A stretch of DNA of 64,000 nucleotides from Luidia sarsii (taxonomy: Eukaryota > Echinodermata > Asteroidea > Paxillosida > Luidiidae). The stretch spans positions 12,072,897 to 12,136,896 of the forward strand of contig OX465119.1 in NCBI GenBank assembly GCA_949987565.1, in the 5' to 3' direction. Shown here piece by piece: positions 12,101 through 22,200 of this stretch. The notes beneath the pieces are model-generated. The model saw nothing but the letters and a program-made list of their open reading frames with translations. It searched no databases and was not told the DNA's origin. The position numbers were made by a program, and so were the translations under genes. Position 1 is the stretch's first letter. Every line of letters starts with the position of its first letter.

Positions 12101-15100
12101 AATTTTCCGTTCTTAAACTTCCCCCTGATAACCCTCTCAATCTCAAATTCCTCTTCAGTAGCTGGTGTCATAATGGGTAAACCCGGAATATGCACTGGTT
12201 CCGTAGACTTAGAACAGAGTCCGTGTCTGGCCAACAACGGTTTCATAGAGTCCATGGGAAAGTCAGAGTCGCATAGTCCTTGTAGGGGAGTGCAGTTTTG
12301 GTTTTCAGGAGTGACATCCGGCGACGGTCGACGATATCGATCGTAGGCAAATTTCATACGGTTCACATGAATCGGAGACGGCAACAGTTTGTGGTTTTCC
12401 ATGTTCCTCACCATGAAATTAGTTGGGCCGGTTTGCTTAACAAGCAGATATGGGCCACACCAAGGATGTAGTAGTTTCTTGGAGAGGCCAGTTGGTGTAC
12501 TGGGGAAGTATATAAATACACAATCTCCCACTTGATATTCGACGTGGGTTGCACGGTCGTCGTAGCGTGTCTTCATCGCCTCCTGGTGTTTTTGGAGATG
12601 CTGTCTCGATACTTCTCGAAACGTTTCCAACTGGTTGACGAGATTGTGTATATGTTCCCTGACAGTCCTGCATTGTATCTCCTCTGGTTTCAATAACGAC
12701 GCATCCAATGGTAGAACTGCCTCTCTTCCGTACAGGAGGAAGAATGGACTGAAGCCGATGCTGTTGTCCGCAGGGCTGGAGCGATAGGCAAATTGAATTG
12801 CCGGGATGTAGTCGTCCCAATCTGTATGAAACTTGTTAGCATAATGTGAGATAGTATCCAAAATAACAGAGTTAAATCGCTCTTGAACAGCATTACATTG
12901 GGGATGATATGCACTCGTATTCACTTTATCAGTTTTCATTATGCGACATACTTCCAGCATTAATTTACTCAGAAAATTCGTTCCTCTGTCACTTAAAAGA
13001 ATTCGAGGGCAACCATGATTACATACAATTTCTGTGTAAAAGCTGGTAGCCACCGTCCGGGCATCTATTGATTGAACAGGTACCAGAATTGGCCACCGTG
13101 TACAATGGTCGGTGAAACACAGTACATACTTATTACCGGATTTACACACTGGTAGTGGACCTAGTACATCTACGCTAACTCTTTCAAATGGACCTGGTAC
13201 CGTCATTGTCATGAGAGGGGCAATCACTTTATGCCTAGGGGTTTTTCTGCGGGAACACGATCTACACGATCTAATCCAATTGTCAATGTCTCGATACATT
13301 CCCTTCCAAAAGTATCTCTGCCTAATTTTGGCGTAAGTCTTCTGGATACCGAAATGGGCAGCCAGAACATCATCATGAAGTTCCTTACATTTTGTAGTTC
13401 TGAAAACAAACAAACAAAGGGAAACCTGACTGGGACCCTTTTGAACAAAATTTGGACTGGAACGTGACTTGAACCCGAGACCTCTGGATTATCGTACCAG
13501 TGCTCTTCCATCTGAGCCATCCAGGCCTTAGATGGTGGCCTTCCCTAATAGTCAACTAGTCTTTGGCACACCAGCGCTCTTACCATCTGAGCTATCCACC
13601 CCTTAGATGGTGGCCTTCCCCAAGTAGTCAACAAGTCTTTGGCACACCAGCCCTCTTACCATCTGAGCTATCCACCCCTTAGATGGTGGCCTTCCCCAAG
13701 TAGTCAACAAGTCTTTGGCACACCAGCGCTCTTACCATCTGAGCTATCCACCCCTTAGATGGTGACCTTCCCCAAGTAGTCAACTTGTCTTTGGCACACC
13801 GGCGCTCTTACCATCTGAGCCATCCAGGCCTTAGATGGTGGCCTTCCCTAATAGTCAACTAGTCTTTGGCACACCAGCGCTCTTACCATCTGAGCTATCC
13901 AGCCCTTAGATGGTGCCCTTCCCCAAGTAGTCAACTAGTCTTTGGCACACCGGCGCTCTTACCATCTGAGCCATCCAGGCCTTAGAGGTGGCCTTCCCTA
14001 ATAGTCAACTAGTCTTTGGCACACCAGCGCTCTTACCATCTGAGCTATCCAGCCCTTAGATGGTGGCCTTCCCCAAGTAGTCAACTAGTTTCTGTAGGGT
14101 GGGGCGCCAGTCAGAAGCAACTCAACCATTAACTGCCGTATATCTTCAGGGATCACACCCCCGCTTTCATTCAGACGCAAACAACCAATTGTTGTATACC
14201 TGGCTACCGCGGCTCTTTGGGATCACACAAAGTGCCTATATTGATAGCTCATCGGATGGACGAGCGTCCAAACACGTCGTCCAAACACAACCTATATGTG
14301 ACCCGGCACAACGACATGAGGAATATCCCACCAAAACAGTATAGCTGAGTAAACAGCGCCTGAAGTTAAAGTATCTTCACAATTCGATTACAAATCAATT
14401 TTCTTTCTTTTTTTATTTTCGGAATTTTTAAGTATTAGAGGATATTATATTTTGATATCATTTGAAAGCTAATGGTATACTCTTTCACATCATTAGAAAA
14501 CCTCAACATTTCAAAAGTGGGGTTATTCCTCATTATGCTGTGCCGGGTCACATATCTGTGAAACAAAAAACACATTGTGGAGATGGTGCTTTGTCGCCGA
14601 ATACAGAATGTGTGCTATTTTTGTTTCTATACAGGAAGTACCTGGTCCTGAATAGCTACGCCGCCCTGAAAGAAGCCTTCATCACACAATCCAATTCTTT
14701 CTCCGATCGGCCCGATGACTGGCCCTTCCTGTACATCAATGATAACCACAAGAGGACCGGTGAGTATTTTGTGGATCAGGGAGAACTATCGTGGAAACAT
14801 GCTTGCCCCTTATTGTCACTATGAACATCTAAATCGTGAAAATGGGGTGAAAATGTCATTTAGCCGTGAAAAGGAAATTCACAGTGTTTTCACCCCTATT
14901 TCATGGCACACAGTTAGCCAAGTCATTTTCACGGTGTTTTCACCAGTGGTCTCCAAGGCCACATTCCTGGTGGTAAATGGCTAGAGGCAACTTAGAAGTA
15001 TCTGGGAGTGACAGTTACAAGGACACCATACAGTACCTCTATGGGGGGGGGGGGGGCTGGTGGTCCCTACTGGTAATTGAATTAGCCATCTCTCAAGGCT

Positions 15101-18100
15101 GGAGCTTGCCACCCTAGCTATTCACGTTTTTTTCACGGTCTCTTTAGTGACCTGGAGATGGCCTATCAGGTCAGCGAGGCATTTTTTCACGGTTAATTCA
15201 CTGTAAAATAATTCTTGAAATCACAGTGAATTTTTAGTTTCACGGCAAAATGACATTTTCACCCCCTTTTCAGGGTTTAGATGTTCATAGTGTGTGGCGG
15301 TCTGGTGAACGGTTTGGTCGATAGGACGTAACGCTCGCCGATTGTTTATGAGTGATAAAACTTCCTGCGGCCGGCGGTAGACCTTGGGTTGCAGAACACT
15401 AAATCGAGCTCCCATAAAACACTGTACGAAAACACTCACTTATGATAATCAGCTCGGTGGAGCCAAGTTGGATGAGTGGAATGAGTGTGCTGCAACCCTT
15501 GTCGAATGTATGGGCGCCCTCTTGTGGTCGTACATGCCTGTAGTACTTGCCATTCATTCGGTGGGGAAGTTATAACACGATGTTTGCGTCGGGGAGAATA
15601 TAATTCAATGAGGGTTTGCCCTGCTCGACGCGATAAGCACTGATGAGTGCTCAGTGCTTTGTCCGATGCCCGATGAAAACAAATCAGGCAGCTTGGGCGG
15701 GATTCGAACCCGCGACTCCCGCTTTCTAGTGCAGACGTCTTAACCACTTGACCACCGAGCTGGTCGAGGTCGTGTGGGGGATTATATCCCATTGCTGACG
15801 TCCTTATTTAAGTGGAAGGTTTGCGGTGACACCATGTAGCACTTCTCTTTCAAGAAGTAGTGTGCCTCTGAAAAGAGCCGGTAACCCAACGTTTCGGGTA
15901 GTGTGTTCTCCGCCCGTAGTCAGGAGACTGCTCCTGGTGACGTCTTCCGAGAGAAGACACCGCAAACCTTCCACTTTTCATCATGCAAACCTCGACTACT
16001 TATCTTGCTGACATCCACGTTTCCGTGGCTGCTCAATGCATAATGCCGAACTACAAAACAAGGTCGGACTTCATTGTATCTTTTGTCGTTCCCTTCCCAC
16101 AAAATGAGGTCTCTTCCTGGAGCCCTTCACGGAGTCCTGGAAGAGGGAGAAGAAGTACCTGATGCGGACGGCACGTCGCTTCGGCTACGCCACAGCGGGC
16201 GCCGAGCCGGCCTTCCACCGGGAAGCCGACCGCCTGGCGGGTCTGATCAAGGACGAAGGCGGTAAGCCCTTCGATCTGTTCCCACCGCTCAGCCTGTGCA
16301 TGCTGAACGTGAACTTCTCCCTGATCTTCTCCACGACCTACGAGGAGGGCGACGCGGAGTTGGCGCGCTTCGTGGAGCTGCTCCACGGCTGGTACCTGGC
16401 CATCTTCAAGCTGTGGGACCTGGAGCCGCTGCTGCCTCTGCTGGAGAGGCTGGGCACCAGCGCCCGGCTCCGGCACGCCAAGGCGTCCACCAGGGAGCTG
16501 CTGGACTTCATTCGGCTCCAGATCGAGCGGCATCGGGCCACACTGGACCCGGAACACCCGCGGGACATGGTGGACGCCTGCCTGATCGACATGGCCAAGG
16601 GCGACCCCGACGGCGACCTGATGAGCGGCCTCACCGAGGACAAGCTGCTCTGGCTGTTCTTCGTCCTCCTGCCCGACCAAGGGGACACGGTGCCCGGCGT
16701 CCTCCTCTTCCTGATGCTGGCCAGCGTGCTCCATCCCGAGGTGCAGGACCGGGTCTACGAAGAGATCCAGGACGTGATCGGCGACCGCCAGCCCCGGCTG
16801 CAGGACAAGGAGAGGATGCCGTACACCGAGGCCGCCGTGCTGGAGACGCTGCGCATGGACACGGCCTTCTGGCTCCTGACGCCGCACGCCACGGCCGGCG
16901 ATGTGGACTTCCTGGGCTACCGCTTGCCCGGGGGCACCGCCGTCATTCCCAACATCTCCGCCGCCCACTTCGACCCTGAGCTGTGGGGCGACCCCGAGGT
17001 CTTCAGGCCCGAGAGGTTCATCAAAGACGGGAAGATAGCTCGCCCTCCCTTCTTCATGCCCTACTCCCTTGGTAGGCTTTTAGGCCCAAAGAACACACGC
17101 AAAATAATAGATATGACACGATGGCTTACGTCGAGGAGAAAGTAATTCAATGAGGGTTTGCCCTGCACTGATGAATATCCAATGCATTGCCCGATGCCTG
17201 ATGAAAACAAAATTCAGGCAGCTCGCGTACTTGACAGTTATTTTTTCTCCCAACTGGGTCTTTTCCCTGTCATATATACTGCTGATCTCAAAACGTTGTG
17301 TGGGAACAATTGATATGACGTCCCCTACCTTTTTTGGAAACCTAGCATAATCATAATAATACTAATAATACTAATGCACATTTACATAGCGACAAAGCCA
17401 TTAAGGTGGCCAATGCTGCCAGGCACAACTAAGAAACAGTAAACATCATAAACATCAAAATACAATATATTTTAGTAGAATATCAATATACAAAAATGTT
17501 GCAAACTGCTAACTGACTAAAATTACCAGAATGCAAATCTCAAAATTTAGTGGGCCTGACGTTTCGATCCTAGCTGGACCTTTGAGAAAGGTCCTGCTAG
17601 GATCGAAACGTCAGGCCCACTAAATTTTGGGTAAAATAGTAATGATACTACTTATTACTGCTAGCATGGCTTTTCAGACACAGGTGTTATTAAATGGTTA
17701 TTAAGCCTCCACGATCGCTTCTTCTTCTTCTTCTTCTTCTTCTTCTTCTTCATACATGTATATTCATTATTTGTTTACTTCCATGTACTGAATGTTAATT
17801 CGTATCTTCTTCATTGAATGTTTTCTATATCATTTAATGTTACACCTATTTCATTTTATGTTATCCCACACCTATTTCATTTTATGTTATCCCACACCTA
17901 TTTCATTTTATGTTATCCTTATAACACTGAAAGTGTTTCCCTATATCATTGAATGTTTTCTCTTTCATTGAATGTTATCCCTATCTTTTTTGAAATTTAA
18001 ATCGTTATTTTTTCACATCATTGAATGTGACTCTTATCATCTATTGTCATTACCATCAATTCATGATTATGTTTATCATTGAAAGCATTTGTTTCATCAA

Positions 18101-18701
18101 AGTCTTTGATATGTTGCCTTCCCTCTCATAGAATGTTTTCGTTTTCATTTTGTAATGTACCGTGTTTTTTGTTTTTCCAATTGTATGATTATTTTTCCCC
18201 TTTTTTATTTTATATCATTTGTTCCTGTATATATTTGTCAACTGTATTTTGTGTTTCATTTGGAAAATAAAGTTTTCCTTTGAAAACTAAAGTAAAAAAA
18301 AAAGTCTTCTTCTTCTTTCTTCTTCTTCTTCTTCTTCTTCTTCTTCTTCTTCTTCTTCTTCTTCTTCTTCTTCTTCTTCTTCTTCTTCTTCTTCTTCTTC
18401 TTCTTCTTCTTCTTCTCCTTCTTCTCCTCCCCCGTCAGTATGGACAGGCTGTCCAGCAAACCTCCCACATCCATTATTCTGTGTGTGTGTCCATTTACAG
18501 TCTGACTTGTTTCATTTTCCAGGCCGTAGAAGTTGCATCGGAGAAGTGCACTCCCAAAAGGAGTTCTTCCTCTTCTACGTCCGGCTCATCCAGAGATTTA
18601 AGTTCAAGCTGCCGGACGGCGATCCCCGACCCAAGCTGGAAGCGCAGTGGCTCTTCGTTTTCCCCGAGGAGTTTCGACTCTGCGCCGAGCCAAGGAAGTA
18701 A
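9118..18701 (+). CDS. Cytochrome P450, CYP2 clan, microsomal, complete (4 exons)
   Basis: Exons 9118-9401, 14635-14759, 16109-17071 and 18523-18701 join in frame to 516 aa, normal for this family. Residues 21-36 are a hydrophobic N-terminal anchor, followed by the PPGP hinge (49-52), so the enzyme should sit on the ER and use P450 reductase. Visible motifs: a Trp plus basic cluster of the C helix at the start of exon 3 (ESWKREKK), ExxR (E382-R385), PERF (437-440) and the heme loop YSLGRRSCIG with Cys462. Two departures: the heme-loop Phe is Tyr455, and the I-helix AGxDT is DQGDT (326-330), keeping only the acid-alcohol pair. Start chosen at 9118 because the anchor and hinge follow directly. 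A possible TATA-like word (tataatat) lies near 8962, about 150 bp upstream. The family is monooxygenases of steroids, fatty acids or xenobiotics; the substrate cannot be told. Exon 3 is unusually long (963 nt) and GC-rich. Confidence 0.92.
9473..9830 (+). mobile_element. Old, degenerate CACTA-like MITE in P450 intron 1
   Basis: Starts CACACCGTGACAATCTAGACAGTG and ends near 'tctgacattttccaccc' and 'gttcacggtgt'. Internal words 'gtgatctcacgg' and 'gtggcc...ttgaatggaccactggtaaaat' correspond to those of the young copies at 3899 and 26194, with many substitutions. Confidence 0.5.
9831..11062. other. P450 intron 1, unassigned sequence
   Basis: Part of the first P450 intron. 10110-10300 resembles 3470-3660 ('aaacaaggca...aggctaaggaaagaag...gggggaaaacaagaaccgggaagggaattccag'), so this is another dispersed repeat of unknown class present twice in the window. 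The remainder shows no gene or clear structure. Confidence 0.5.
11063..11271 (-). mobile_element. tRNA-derived SINE, left copy of direct repeat flanking a retroelement
   Basis: 'ttccttacattttgtagttc' through a B-box complement (ttgaacccgagacc) and an A-box complement to 'cgctcttaccat'. The same roughly 208 bp recurs almost identically from 13381. The SINE is broken exactly where the LTR begins: other copies continue 'accatctgagc', here it reads 'accat' followed by the LTR. Confidence 0.85.
11272..11516 (-). mobile_element. 3' LTR and polypurine tract of a Ty3/Gypsy chromovirus
   Basis: On the minus strand the segment starts TGTTAAGGGACTACTTT and ends ...AAGTATCATAACA, the TG...CA borders expected of an LTR, about 245 bp. 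Immediately before it in element orientation (11517-11537 on the + strand: tatgccctccccttcccttt) lies a purine-rich tract on the minus strand, the expected plus-strand primer site of retroviruses and LTR retrotransposons. No 5' LTR is present, so identity rests on borders, the purine tract and the neighbouring integrase. Confidence 0.7.
11750..11945 (-). repeat. 13-bp tandem repeat TTGTTTAACACAC
   Basis: About 14 units with variants ending ACGTAC and ACATAC. It lies between the integrase stop codon and the LTR of the chromovirus, so it is part of the element's 3' untranslated region or expanded there after insertion. Confidence 0.9.
11980..13380 (-). pseudogene. 5'-truncated chromovirus pol: integrase plus chromodomain
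   Basis: An open minus-strand frame (about 465 retroelement residues) covers, in order: the end of an H2C2 zinc-binding region (HFG, then CRSC), the integrase core with its catalytic triad (Asp in VSVDVLG, Asp in LLSDRGTN, Glu in VQERFN), a GPY-type C-terminal part and a chromodomain (EFEIERVIRG ... YLIKWKNFPSKDNTWEP). The chromodomain places it among Ty3/Gypsy chromoviruses, in which it guides insertion to modified histones. Protease, reverse transcriptase, RNase H, gag and the 5' LTR are missing. The frame upstream of 13380 is translated SINE sequence. The remaining part has no stop codon, suggesting fairly recent arrival, but it cannot be autonomous. Confidence 0.9.
13381..14115 (-). mobile_element. 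tRNA-derived SINE with eight tandem A-box modules
   Basis: Begins with the second copy of the 208-bp segment at 11063, including one B-box complement near 13465-13490. The A-box module then repeats at 74-76-bp spacing: 'ttaga' at 13528, 13603, 13679, 13755, 13831, 13906, 13982 and 14056. Each unit on the minus strand reads GGCTGGATAGCTCAGATGGTAAGAGC followed by 'gctggtgtgccaaagactagttgacta'. Two subtypes (ccatccaggcc/taatag and ctatccagccc/ccaagtag) alternate over the last four units. The array ends with 'gggtggggcgcc'. Confidence 0.88.
14297..14552 (+). mobile_element. MITE with TGTGACCCGGCACA terminal repeats, reference short copy
   Basis: 256 bp from TGTGACCCGGCACAACGACA to ATGCTGTGCCGGGTCACA, flanked by TA on both sides. 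The ends are near-perfect inverted repeats of about 15 bp. No coding frame. It lies at the end of P450 intron 1, about 80 bp before exon 2. Confidence 0.9.
14817..15292 (+). mobile_element. CACTA-like MITE, full length, TSD TGT
   Basis: 476 bp from CACTATGAACATCTAAATCG to GGTTTAGATGTTCATAGTG, flanked by TGT on both sides (14814-14816 and 15293-15295). Best-preserved copy. It contains a G11 run near 15045. It begins 57 bp after the P450 exon 2 border. Confidence 0.92.
15585..15790 (-). mobile_element. Second tRNA-derived SINE family with intact Pol III boxes
   Basis: The minus strand from about 15770 to 15690 resembles a tRNA: 8-nt ends that nearly pair (CAGCTCGG with CCAAGCTG), an A-box TGGTCAAGTGGTTA, a perfect T-arm GCGGG-TTCGAAT-CCCGC, and so a B-box GGTTCGAATCC. 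It continues into a tail containing 'gggcatcggacaaagcactgagca' and 'ggcaaaccctcattgaatt'. The tail without the head recurs at 17127-17225, 23505-23600 and 44440-44575, which argues for a SINE rather than a working tRNA gene. Confidence 0.7.
15811..15976. mobile_element. GGAAGGTTTGCGGTG-family element with inverted ends
   Basis: Left end GTGGAAGGTTTGCGGTGACACC, right end ...GACACCGCAAACCTTCCAC, about 166 bp. Interior 'cacttctctttcaagaag', 'ctctgaaaagagccgg' and 'cgtttcgggta' as in other copies. It lies in P450 intron 2. Confidence 0.85.
17127..17225 (-). mobile_element. SINE tail copy (second SINE family)
   Basis: 'gtcgaggagaaagtaattcaatgagg' through 'gcccgatgcctgatgaaaac', matching 15590-15690 with a gap near 17165. 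The tRNA-like head is absent. It lies just inside P450 intron 3. Confidence 0.65.
17539..17629. mobile_element. Foldback element, GACGTTTCGATCC family
   Basis: Nearly perfect palindrome: 'ctcaaaatttagtgggcctg' on the left, 'caggcccactaaattttg' on the right, meeting at 'ctggacctttgagaaaggtcc'. Preceded at 17495 by 'atgttgcaaactgctaactgac', the outer motif of this family. Confidence 0.88.
17717..17753 (+). repeat. (CTT)n microsatellite
   Basis: About 11 CTT units in P450 intron 3. From 17845 to 17920 three copies of a 26-bp unit 'cacctatttcattttatgttatcc' follow. Confidence 0.9.
18303..18427 (+). repeat. (CTT)n microsatellite, about 40 units
   Basis: An almost uninterrupted CTT run about 95 bp before the last P450 exon. 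The open frames of poly-Leu (+) and poly-Lys (-) over it are artefacts. Such pyrimidine runs are length-unstable, and this one lies close to the acceptor at 18523. Confidence 0.95.
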
Positions 18702-18984
18702 GCAACAGCGTGGAGCAAAAAAACAAGAATTTCAAATCATGTCCCGTTTTCATACTCATTTTTTTTTACCGCATTTAAAGGAAGTCATCCGTGTTAAAGT
18801 TGGTCGTCATGTCTTCCGTGGTACTTAAAGCTCTTTTTTTCCCCTTCACTTTATTCGTTTATGTTCTCCTGTCCCGATTTTTGAATGGTGTGATTTTGTA
18901 CACTGTACGCATGTACATTGTAAATGATGAGTAACAATCACTCGGTTGTAATATCTGTACTATACTACAGCAATAATTGTTATA

Positions 18985-18990
18985 AATAAA
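18985..18990 (+). promoter_or_regulatory. Polyadenylation signal AATAAA of the P450 gene
   Basis: A canonical AATAAA lies 284 bp after the P450 stop codon, followed by T/G-rich sequence ('tgtggtttaatattttgtgtt'). It is the first good signal downstream of the stop. Confidence 0.65.
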
Positions 18991-19311
18991 TGTGGTTTAA
19001 TATTTTGTGTTATTTTTATGAGCTGCGGTATTATTATGTTGCCAATGGAAGACAATTTTATATGCTTTATGCGGACAGTAGCCTAAGGAATTATAATGTG
19101 GTATAATTCCTATCTAAAAGGCTAAAAGGCACACAATAATTCCTTTAAGATATACCCATCTGTAAATGCCACTATTATCTCTTTACGCAATTGTTAGGCT
19201 AAGCGTAGTACTTAAAGTGCTTGTGGCTACTTTGGTCGGCGCTGTTTGCACCATTGCTGTAGTTCGTAGATATTAAAATGATATATTAGGCTACAACATT
19301 TTACTTATACA

Positions 19312-19538
19312 GGAGGGTTTGCGGTGACACCGTGTATACGGTATACTGGACATTCCGGCCAGTATTGTGCTCTGGCCGTCATCAGGAGAATAGGGTTCTA
19401 CACCACCGAGTCCAAGGCAATATATGACGGCCAGAGCATACTGGCCGGAACATCAAGTTATCACTCAGGTTTTTTTCAGAACCACACCTCTTCCTAATTA
19501 GACCTTATACATGGTGTCACCGCAAAACTTCCTATATT
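19312..19538. mobile_element. GGTTTGCGGTGACACC-family element, divergent interior
   Basis: Ends GGGTTTGCGGTGACACCGTG and CATGGTGTCACCGCAAAAC are inverted repeats. An inner palindrome 'ctggccgtcat...atgacggccag' lies between them, so the whole can fold as a nested hairpin. Confidence 0.8.
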
Positions 19539-20704
19539 GTGTCACACACCATGCCAAATCTTAAGTCTTACTTAACATTAAGACTAGGCCTATCTATTCT
19601 TGAAAATACTTGAATTTCCCGGAATTATTACAGATCGTGGTTTCGTTCGGTTGAATACCTGAATTCGATTCTAATGCCACTCGCATAACAATAAATGTTT
19701 TCAATATAACTGAAAACAAAATACTATGGCTCAAGTTATTCGGTAAACCTTACCAAAAGTTATCTACATCCATCAAGGCTGTACTTAATGTTCGGAGAGC
19801 GAAAAATCTTCGTTTGCAATATTTTTCCATTTCTAGTTATTTTAATATTTTTCATAATATTTTCGTTTTTACCTTGTTTCGTTTTGCTTTCAACTTGTTT
19901 TCGTTTTCCCTTGTCATACTTTTCCTTGCTTTTATTTTTCCTTGTTAGAGTTTATCTTCGTATATAGAATCGTGTTGTTGTTGATTTTTACCTTTTCCCG
20001 TTCTGAAACTGTTCGAATGTTTACTTCTTTCTGTCTACAACGACTGAAGAGTGACTTAAAATGGGAAAAATAATCTTTAGACCATATAGCAGTATAGATG
20101 GCGAGGTGTACTGCAATGTGTATACTCGATGCGTTGCCGGGAGTCTCATATGGGATTATAGCCATTATCAAAGGTCATCTTCCGTCGATTTTACAGGTAT
20201 ATCATGACAGGATTCGGCACACATCGGCCTAAGTCAAGTAGCAACCTTGCAGAGGTGTGCATATCATGATCTGCTTCTGTGTCTATTTGATACTGCATGG
20301 GTCATAAAAGGGGGATATACTGCAAGTCCTGAAAGAGCTACTGAAATATGATAACCACAGTCACGATAGTACCATTTGGGCTTCTCTGATAGGGCCATGG
20401 CTCGGTTTAGCCGACTCGCAGACTGTACCAAGGGTCGTAAAGTCACGGTCGGTGGCAGAACGAGTGCAACGAATGCTATAACGCAGGGCAACCGTTGGGA
20501 TCCAACGTTATAATGGCTGTAGTATTGCCGTTAGAAATATGAACAAAGCTCACCCATCGATCCAATGATCATTTTCTTAGCTTATTCTATATTTGCCTCG
20601 AGAGAACAGCAAGAGAAGTATCATTTGTTGATCGTACAGGAGATGACAGATGCAAATAAATTCGGAGAGATCGACTACTGCTATGTAACTACTGCTTTTT
20701 AAAA

Positions 20705-20845
20705 TGTTCTGTCTGCCTGCCTGTATGCCTGTCTGTATGCCTGCCTGTCAGTCTGCCTGTCCGTATGTCTGTCTGTCTGTCTGCCTGTCTGTCTGCCTGC
20801 CTGTCAGCCTGCCTGTATGTCTGTCTGTCTGCCTATCGGTATGTT
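20705..20845 (+). repeat. (CTGY)n tetranucleotide microsatellite
   Basis: Alternating CTGT and CTGC units over about 140 bp. The Cys/Leu-rich frame 20704-21009 is an artefact of it. Confidence 0.93.
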
Positions 20846-22072
20846 TTATTATTTTCTATTCTTTTATGTGTTGTTCTTTTGTATCCAACAATACCACCAT
20901 TGCTATTGAAAGGAATGATGAAAAGGAAACTAGTTTTTTGATCAGGTGTACAGCAGGAATCTGGAAAAATGTCACCAGGAATCCCAAATCATTTCCGTGC
21001 ACAAAATAAAATCGAGGAATCCTGAATTTTTTTCTTCAAAAATCACGTCGCATCCTTCGGCGGGATGTTGTGGACTTTGGCCCCGCGTTGTAAATCCTGT
21101 TTGCGGATCAGATCAGATCTAGATAAAAGAAACACCAATTTATTTCTTTATGAGGGCCATTAAAGCGATAAATGACTTAGGCTCATCGTGGCCCTTTAAT
21201 GTTCATTTAATCGAGGTACTAATCTCCCGATATCACGTTGGGACGTGAGACCAGCAACCCCCCCCCCTTGAATTTTCAAATTGTTTTTCTTTTTTACCAA
21301 GATTCCATTGGCTAGAGAAAATGTGCATAATTGAATGGCAATAACGTATTGGCAGAGATGTGCACGCACCGATTTTCCACTACGCACCGATTTTTTCAAA
21401 AGGATTTTTTTTTTTACCAAGATTCCATTGACTAGAGAAAATGTGCACAATAATTTATTGAATGGCAATAAGTTTTAAACTTACAGCTGATTGGCAAAGA
21501 TGTGCTTACGTATTTGCGTAAAGTAACTTACAAACAAATGCTGCAGCTGCCTGCTAAATATCTGTAATCCCACAATTTTTGAATGTCTGCAATAAATTGA
21601 CCCGCAAAGAGTGAAATCATATAATTTAGTACCGTCATCGTTATATTTTTATGGCATCATTTGTTTCCGGGTTTGAGAGCTTTCATCCCTCAGTCCTGCA
21701 GTCTGGGCCATGAACGGCTCATAGTACAGCGCGATCGAAGATCTTGGTCCAGCTGAAATTTAGATGGTTCGTAGATCTCTGAAGTTTCACACGTCGGTGT
21801 AAAAAAAGGACAAAAAGTTATCGCCCAACTTCGGCCTTGGACACCTGTTTATATTATCACACCAGTTTGATCAAGGAGCACAGCAGTAGATTGGTGCGTA
21901 CAGTTATGCAGTGTGTTCCCACAACGTGTTTTTGTATAACTAAGGAGTCTTTTCTGTCTTCCCGACGGTCATATTGAAGAGAGTGATGGCCCGAATTCTC
22001 AGCACTCGAAGCTTTGTGGAAATCAGGTTGAGAGCCCCAAACCGAAGACATAGGTTGGGATGCTTTTTTTGA

Positions 22073-22200
22073 GGCTAGATAAGACTTGAAGGTTTGCACG
22101 GTAGAAAATAATACTAAGTGGAAGGTTTGCGGTGACACCATGCCTAACACTTCTTTTTCGAAAAGAAGTGTTGCTCTGAAAAGAGCCGAGAACACTTTTG
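22073..22200 (+). mobile_element. GGTTTGCGGTGACACC-family element with outer repeat
   Basis: Shows both layers: outer 'agataagacttgaaggtttgc' and inner 'gtggaaggtttgcggtgaca'. The right side is not recognisable. Confidence 0.7.

Noticed and set aside
15690..15770. Functional tRNA gene on the minus strand
   Set aside because: Pol III boxes and T-arm are good, but the anticodon arm is irregular and the following tail recurs without the head elsewhere, so a SINE is more likely.
16051..16968. A 305-codon minus-strand open frame opposite P450 exon 3
   Set aside because: Mirror of a GC-rich coding exon (His/Gln/Glu/Val-rich); the + strand carries all P450 motifs and splice sites.
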